Part shown: in pieces, positions 59,332 to 64,000 of the stretch
Layout of the letters: every line of letters starts with the position of its first letter
Numbering within the stretch: the stretch's first letter is position 1
DNA from: Chlamydiales bacterium
GTDB taxonomy: Bacteria > Chlamydiota > Chlamydiia > Chlamydiales > Simkaniaceae
NCBI GenBank assembly: GCA_024233515.1
Contig: JACKPO010000004.1
Location: 62,001-126,000, forward strand
Direction: 5' to 3'
Length of the DNA: 64,000 bases
Translations under genes and position numbers: made by a program
The notes under the pieces: generated by a model
Told to the model about the DNA's origin: nothing
The model's input: the letters and a program-made list of their open reading frames with translations, nothing else
Database searches by the model: none

Positions 59332-60609
59332 ATGATTTCTTGGAAGAAAACCCCTGCCCTTTTTGTGGCTCTCCTCTTTCTTATTGGGTGCGCTAGTGCT
59401 TTCTTTTATCCGTTTCTTTTGCTTACCTTCTGCACAAAGCGGCGCCTCTTCTGGCTTTTTCCCTTCATCGCTTTTTTCTGGATTCAGTTCCTCTATCTTC
59501 CCCTTCCTATCGAAGAAACGGGAACGGCCCATTTTCACATTGAAGAGGTGAAACGACATGCTGGCCCAGTGAAAATGACGTGGGTTTATCGTGGGACCCT
59601 TCTGACTTTTGAAGGAGACAAGCGGTATCATAAAATCCCCGTCTCTCTTTATCTCCCCCTCCAAAAAAAACGTCCCCCTGCAACAATCGATTACACCCTT
59701 CAAGGGACACTGACAAAGATCAGTACAGGACACTATCTTTTCAAAGCGAAAGGAGAGTGGGTTCCCATTAAGCACACCACAAGCCGCGCCGAATGGCGCT
59801 TTAAGCAAAAAGAAAAAGTCAAACAGTGGGTTCACTCCCGCTTTCAAGAAAAAAAAGTCGCCACTCTCCTTTCGGCTCTTGCAACAGGACACTTAGAAAG
59901 TCGCTATCTTGCTTATCATTTTAACCAAGTGGGACTCCAACATCTCCTTGCAATCTCAGGATTTCACTTTGCCCTCCTTTCTTTTTTTCTTTGGACCGTG
60001 CTCAAACGCTTTCTTCCTGAAAGGTGGATGGCCCTCCTTTTGATTATTCTTCTCTCTTCGTATTTCCTCTATATGGGAGGAGCCCCCTCCATCAGTCGCG
60101 CATGGATCGGTGTTATCCTATATCTCATTGCTCTTATCTTCCATTTTCGTCCCTCACCGCTGAACGCCCTTGGTGTCGCTCTCCTTGCTGCCCTTCTTCT
60201 GGATCCTCTCATTATCACGCAGATTGGGTTTCAGCTAAGCTTTGGTGCCACTCTTGGCATCCTCCTTTTCTACCGCTTCATGAACCAAAAACTTGAACTC
60301 CTCTTTCCTAAACGTCCCTACACCGTCTTAAAAAACCTCCCTTTTCCTTCCCAAGGCGCCTATCTCCTTTGCGCTTATCTTCGCAATGCCTGCGCTCTTC
60401 AAGGAGCGGTTCTTACCTTCACCCTTCCTCTTCTCCTTTTCCACTTTCAGACCTTTCCTATTGCCTCCCTTTTTTATAACCTCTTTGTCCCCTTTCTCTT
60501 TTCCATCCTCCTTGCCCTTTTTCTCCTCCATCTTGATTTTCTGACCGCTCCTTTCGCCCACTTTATCATCACCCTGATTGAAAATGCTCCGAAGCAGCTC
60601 CTCTTTTGA
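59332..60609 (+). CDS. comEC: ComEC/Rec2-like competence channel protein, short form
   Basis: 425 residues. The competence domain is recognisable by LLSALATGHLESRYLAYHFN, then GLQHLLAISGFHFALLSFFL, and YMGGAPSISRAWIGVILYL. Several membrane helices follow. The C-terminal metallo-beta-lactamase domain of full ComEC is absent. The stop codon lies in a 19-bp match to the terminal repeat of the 165-bp MITE. In Chlamydia the PTS genes are also followed by a comEC-like gene. Possible DNA-uptake channel. Confidence 0.75.
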   Translation: MISWKKTPALFVALLFLIGCASAFFYPFLLLTFCTKRRLFWLFPFIAFFWIQFLYLPLPIEETGTAHFHIEEVKRHAGPVKMTWVYRGTLLTFEGDKRYHKIPVSLYLPLQKKRPPATIDYTLQGTLTKISTGHYLFKAKGEWVPIKHTTSRAEWRFKQKEKVKQWVHSRFQEKKVATLLSALATGHLESRYLAYHFNQVGLQHLLAISGFHFALLSFFLWTVLKRFLPERWMALLLIILLSSYFLYMGGAPSISRAWIGVILYLIALIFHFRPSPLNALGVALLAALLLDPLIITQIGFQLSFGATLGILLFYRFMNQKLELLFPKRPYTVLKNLPFPSQGAYLLCAYLRNACALQGAVLTFTLPLLLFHFQTFPIASLFYNLFVPFLFSILLALFLLHLDFLTAPFAHFIITLIENAPKQLLF

Positions 60610-60621
60610 CGCCACCCTCTA
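60603..60621. repeat. Solo transposon-end scar (18 of 19 bp match to the MITE terminal repeat)
   Basis: CTTTTGACGCCACCCTCTA against CTTTTGACGACACCCTCTA, the ends of the elements at 3320 and 5032. No partner end is seen within 3 kb. The stop codon TGA of the comEC-like gene is inside it. Confidence 0.6.
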
Positions 60622-60673
60622 AGAGACTATCTCTAAGACTTTCCACTAGAATAAAAAAACTCTATTACGCACG

Positions 60674-63340
60674 ATGCGCCATATGGAGAAAAGACTTGCT
60701 AAAACGCATATCCCCTCTAGGAAGGAATTTCTTTCCTTTTTCGAAGAAGATTATCTAAAAGAGGTCTTCCAAAAAGGGGCCGAAGCAATCACCCGGTTGA
60801 TTGCTCTTTTGAAATCAAGCCCTCTTACGCCCAACGTAAGAAGAGAGCTCAAGGTGTGGCTCTTCAACTACCTTTCGAGAAATGCGAAGAGAACTCTATT
60901 GGATGAGCGAAGACCGATCCACCTCTCTCCTCTTGAGCAGCGGCGCTCCAACCAAAGTGAATATTACCGCATGAATGGAGGGGCCATTCTCCCTCTGATC
61001 GAAGCAATCTTGGAGACAATGGCCACGTTCCCAAAAGAGAGAATCGTGATCGATACGATTCAGCCCGGACATTTCTCCTTTTTGGCCTCGCTTGTGTTTA
61101 AAGAGACTTCGTTTACAGATATTTCAAAAGAGCTTCAAAAGAGTTTTCCAGATCGCATCGGTCGATTCATCGAAGAGGTGACAGACCGTCATCCAGATCT
61201 CATTTTTGGAGGCGAGTTTACCATCCACCACCAACCCTTTTACCTGTTGACTTCTAAGCAAAACATCGACTCCCTTAGCAAACGTTTTAAAACAATCCAG
61301 TCTGGCATCGGAGCCGTTCCTGACCTTGGAGATCTTTACCATTTTCTGATTGAGAGTAATTTCCCTTTTGAGCGCCTCTATTCCCTCTCTCCAATCTCCC
61401 TCCATCCTGTCACAACGCTTCAAGAACCAAAACGCGCAACTTTTTTCAAAACGAGAACAACGATTGCATCTCTCTACCTCGAATTTTTTAAGCACTATCC
61501 AGATCTCATCGAAGAAAATCCCCACATCGCTCACATCATTGAAATCGATCAATCGACGACACTTCCGCTCAAACGAAAAATACGGGAGATCGAAGAAGAG
61601 GTCTATCTTGCATTCGAAGAACTCTCTCTCCAGCAAATTTTGAGACAAACGCCCCTCCCCTCACTCCAGCATTCTCTTCAACAAGTCGGCCCCTCTTCCA
61701 CCTATAAAAAGACCACCCTCTATTCAAATGGGATGTCTGGCTATTTTCATGTCTTCAAAGAGCTCCTCGACTTCCACGGAGAAAAACCAAGCTGCGCTTT
61801 TTTGGACTCATCCTATTACGAGATTGTGACCCACTCTTTGATGGGCTCAGCCCTCGAATCTTTCTGCCACCCTACATGCGGATTAACGATCGATGATTTT
61901 CTCGACCCTTTAAAGGGTTGGGAGGTTCTTTGTATGGATCTTTATCCCAATTTCGTAGAAAAAAAGTCTGTTGAAATTCCCCCTATAGAGGAAATCTTAA
62001 GGCTTCATCTTAAGAAAAACCCTTCTTCTCTCACCCTTGTTTTAGACATTACAGGAACCGTCATTCATGATGAGAAACTCCATCGCCTTGTTCGCCTCTT
62101 CGATAAAGAGATCGAGCAAGGGACTCTCCATCTGATTTTCATCTCAAGTCTCGCAAAATACTACACAGGAGGAATCGACAAATATTCTGGAGGGTTTGTG
62201 CAAACTTATAGCACCCACTTTTCCTTGAAGACTGAGAACCTCCTTTCTCAGCCGGCTTCCACCTTTTTCTCTCTTATTTTTCATGAAAAGGGAACGTGGC
62301 TTCATCACTACTTCCGAACCATTCAAAAACACCACGATTTATTCTATACCCTCCTCCTCCCTCTCCAAAGGAAAGAGAGTCTCATCTATCTTTGCCGGAA
62401 AGAAAAAGAGATCCCCTTTATTGGGCTAACCTTCATTCATCTTGCTCGCCCCCTGACAAAAGCTCCTCTGACCCATCTCCATCTGACGAATATCTCTTAT
62501 TTTCTCCAATATTTCTTGATGGCTAAATCGCTGAGTCATGATTTCCCTTGTGCGATTCGAGATAGCTTTGGGTTTCCGGTTACCAATCTCCGCAACTCAG
62601 GAACAGCACTTCGCCTCACTGTTGGGTTGGAAGACCCTCCCGTTTTAGAAGAGATGGCTCATTGGCTTATTGAAGAAGAGGCGGCTCTTGCTGAAGAGAT
62701 CCACACCCTTTCTGACACGGTCCAGTCCCAAACAGACTTTCTTCTCGGTATGAATCCCCTCTTTTTTTCGAATTGGATCGATAAAATGAAGCTCATTCTC
62801 GTTGATTATGCCAAAGATCACACCCTTCTAGAAACCTTCTCGTACCTCTATATGTTTCACAATCCTGAACAGATTTTTGAGGGGATTTTTTCTTCTTTAT
62901 CTTCTACCGAAAAAGAATGGGTTTCCCATTGGGAAAAAGAGCTAATAGAAATGCTTCAACACTATTTTTTCTCCCAAGAAAATCTAGAAGGGTTTGTCCG
63001 TCATGCGCTCCTTCCTCTTAGACCCCTACTTGAAAAGATCTACACAACGACAAACAATCCTCATCTAAAAATCCTCATCCTAAAAGAAAAAATGCGTTGG
63101 CTTGAATTTCTGACCACTCACCCCCTTGATCAGCTAGAAAGCTATCTCCACCAGGTCCTTTGGATCCACGAAACATTTGCCCATCTCCTTCTGAAACATC
63201 CCACCTCACAAAAAGAGCTCGACTCCCTTAAAGAAGAAGCACTTGCCTACGCGAAAGACCACCCTTCTACAGATCTCCAAGCGTTTCTCCAATCGAAAGT
63301 CCCCTGTACCCCTCAACGGTCAGCCACTAAGAGCGCATAG
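60674..63340 (+). CDS. Large protein with a PLP-enzyme-like (Cys/Met metabolism type) core
   Basis: 888 residues. I do not know the full-length family. The central part (about 345-690) follows the fold-type-I plan of cystathionine-type enzymes in order: LYSNGMSGYFHVFKEL, an aspartate in TLVLDITGTVIHD (about 457), the candidate PLP lysine K495 in SSLAKYYTGGIDKYSGGF, and TALRLTVGLEDPPVLEEMAH (R647). Flanking helical regions of about 340 and 200 residues are unrelated. The core could be an active enzyme or a decayed one. Two in-frame Met (1 and 4) are possible starts. It overlaps the convergent partial gene by 14 nt. Confidence 0.7.
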   Translation: MRHMEKRLAKTHIPSRKEFLSFFEEDYLKEVFQKGAEAITRLIALLKSSPLTPNVRRELKVWLFNYLSRNAKRTLLDERRPIHLSPLEQRRSNQSEYYRMNGGAILPLIEAILETMATFPKERIVIDTIQPGHFSFLASLVFKETSFTDISKELQKSFPDRIGRFIEEVTDRHPDLIFGGEFTIHHQPFYLLTSKQNIDSLSKRFKTIQSGIGAVPDLGDLYHFLIESNFPFERLYSLSPISLHPVTTLQEPKRATFFKTRTTIASLYLEFFKHYPDLIEENPHIAHIIEIDQSTTLPLKRKIREIEEEVYLAFEELSLQQILRQTPLPSLQHSLQQVGPSSTYKKTTLYSNGMSGYFHVFKELLDFHGEKPSCAFLDSSYYEIVTHSLMGSALESFCHPTCGLTIDDFLDPLKGWEVLCMDLYPNFVEKKSVEIPPIEEILRLHLKKNPSSLTLVLDITGTVIHDEKLHRLVRLFDKEIEQGTLHLIFISSLAKYYTGGIDKYSGGFVQTYSTHFSLKTENLLSQPASTFFSLIFHEKGTWLHHYFRTIQKHHDLFYTLLLPLQRKESLIYLCRKEKEIPFIGLTFIHLARPLTKAPLTHLHLTNISYFLQYFLMAKSLSHDFPCAIRDSFGFPVTNLRNSGTALRLTVGLEDPPVLEEMAHWLIEEEAALAEEIHTLSDTVQSQTDFLLGMNPLFFSNWIDKMKLILVDYAKDHTLLETFSYLYMFHNPEQIFEGIFSSLSSTEKEWVSHWEKELIEMLQHYFFSQENLEGFVRHALLPLRPLLEKIYTTTNNPHLKILILKEKMRWLEFLTTHPLDQLESYLHQVLWIHETFAHLLLKHPTSQKELDSLKEEALAYAKDHPSTDLQAFLQSKVPCTPQRSATKSA

Positions 63341-64000
63341 AGAAGATGTATCGACAAGCTAGGGAATGGGCAACCCCCGATAAAATTGCGCAGGTCTTAG
63401 AGAATTGGACCTGATGTCCAGTCACTCTTTTCGCCACCCATGCAGCGACAACCATATTTCCCAAACTCATTGCGTTTATACACACACTCATAGAGACAAA
63501 ACCACCCAAACTTTCGTATGGATACCCCCTATCACTAAGCCCTTTCATCAGTTTAGGCTCTACATATCTTCGTTCAACACCCGCTAAGCATGTGATGATC
63601 GTACCATGATAGAAGTAAGGTTTTAAAGGGAGCGATCCATTCCGTTCCCCCTCCAATATAACGCAAACGCATACTTTCGCTACCACAGCCGCAGTGCTCA
63701 AAAACCACCTAATCCTGTCTTGAGCTTGGGAATATTTCGGGTTGTCGATCCCCTTATCCGAGTTTTTCTCAATCACTTTCAACTCAGCATTCGGGGTCAC
63801 CCCTCTAATGATCAAAAGGGTAGCCGGAAAAAAAGCAACACTTGCCCAGTTTTTTGCCCAGGACCAGTGATTTAGTCCTCTGTAGGAAGAGACTGCCCAC
63901 GCAAGTCCCAACCCCGCAATCATTCTAGAAAACGAAAGGGTCATTCTTTGACTACCTTGCATTAAAGAATAGGCTTCACGCCCGAGGTAAGCAGGAGCCA
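63327..64000 (-). CDS. Membrane protein, unknown, 5' end beyond the window
   Basis: The frame is open to the right edge (reading APAYLGREAYSLMQGSQR before the first Met at 63962), so the N-terminus is probably missing. Three to four hydrophobic stretches (WASVAFFPATLLIIRGV; RWFLSTAAVVAKVCVCVIL; MVVAAWVAKRV) are linked by polar loops. A C-terminal hydrophobic region ends in IFSMRS. Not recognised. Confidence 0.6.
   Translation of the reverse strand, partial: APAYLGREAYSLMQGSQRMTLSFSRMIAGLGLAWAVSSYRGLNHWSWAKNWASVAFFPATLLIIRGVTPNAELKVIEKNSDKGIDNPKYSQAQDRIRWFLSTAAVVAKVCVCVILEGERNGSLPLKPYFYHGTIITCLAGVERRYVEPKLMKGLSDRGYPYESLGGFVSMSVCINAMSLGNMVVAAWVAKRVTGHQVQFSKTCAILSGVAHSLACRYIFSMRS

Overview
The window reads as a chromosomal segment of an environmental (non-Chlamydiaceae) member of the Chlamydiae. 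The evidence is gene content and order. A dnaX-ybaB ... ptsI-ptsH ... comEC order matches what I recall of the Chlamydia trachomatis CT334-CT339 neighbourhood, here opened up by extra genes. There is also a SET-domain protein of the chlamydial nuclear-effector type, a groEL paralogue without groES, rimO, bioY, a C-type HPr kinase, an ankyrin-repeat protein and many short secreted or outer-membrane proteins. The biotin and thiamine salvage genes, type II NADH dehydrogenase, tripartite drug pump and scattered substrate-binding proteins fit a host-dependent bacterium with a larger genome than Chlamydia itself.

Layout. 1-2.9 kb: the 3' end of an SLC12-like cation-chloride cotransporter, a BPL_N amidotransferase-like protein, then (minus strand) a SemiSWEET/PQ-loop membrane protein and thiamine pyrophosphokinase behind a TPP riboswitch. 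2.9-5.5 kb: an accessory island in which an AbiEi/AbiEii toxin-antitoxin pair is bracketed by two identical 165-bp miniature inverted-repeat elements in mirror orientation, next to a truncated NUDIX gene. 5.4-20.9 kb: bioY, rimO, a beta-barrel protein, a dienelactone hydrolase, a secreted PNPOx-like protein, UgpB, an ATP-grasp protein that appears to use an ATT start, an adenylate kinase with a signal peptide, TrmH, two glycosyltransferases, twin DUF378 proteins, the SET protein and a rhomboid protease. 20.9-26.6 kb: palindromic elements, four tRNAs (Tyr, Thr, Val, Asp), ttcA-like, putP, surE, and a complete IS1202/ISTde1-like insertion sequence with a 16-bp target duplication inserted in the last codons of surE.

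26.6-43 kb: YitT, an EmrB/EmrA/TolC efflux operon whose tolC start lies in another palindromic element, nadC-groEL, twin GT9 transferases, a DUF2490 barrel, a LysE-like exporter, a metallophosphoesterase fused to a cysteine-cluster domain, PotD and a phosphohexomutase. 43-64 kb: the c-di-AMP phosphodiesterase PgpH, dnaX-ybaB, an inserted block (ankyrin protein, MATE pump, a small protein, a 1004-residue fusion ending in an oligopeptide-binding domain), the regulatory PTS set ptsI-ptsH-hprK, ndh, a methyltransferase, a ComEC-like protein that stops at a transposon-end scar, an 888-residue protein with a hidden PLP-enzyme-like core, and a partial membrane protein.

Common threads. Vitamin salvage (thiamine, biotin, NAD), transport, envelope glycosylation and stress/DNA functions sit among unusually many 140-166 bp palindromic elements. 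Several of these have replaced the ends of the genes they touch. No rRNA, CRISPR array or prophage was seen.
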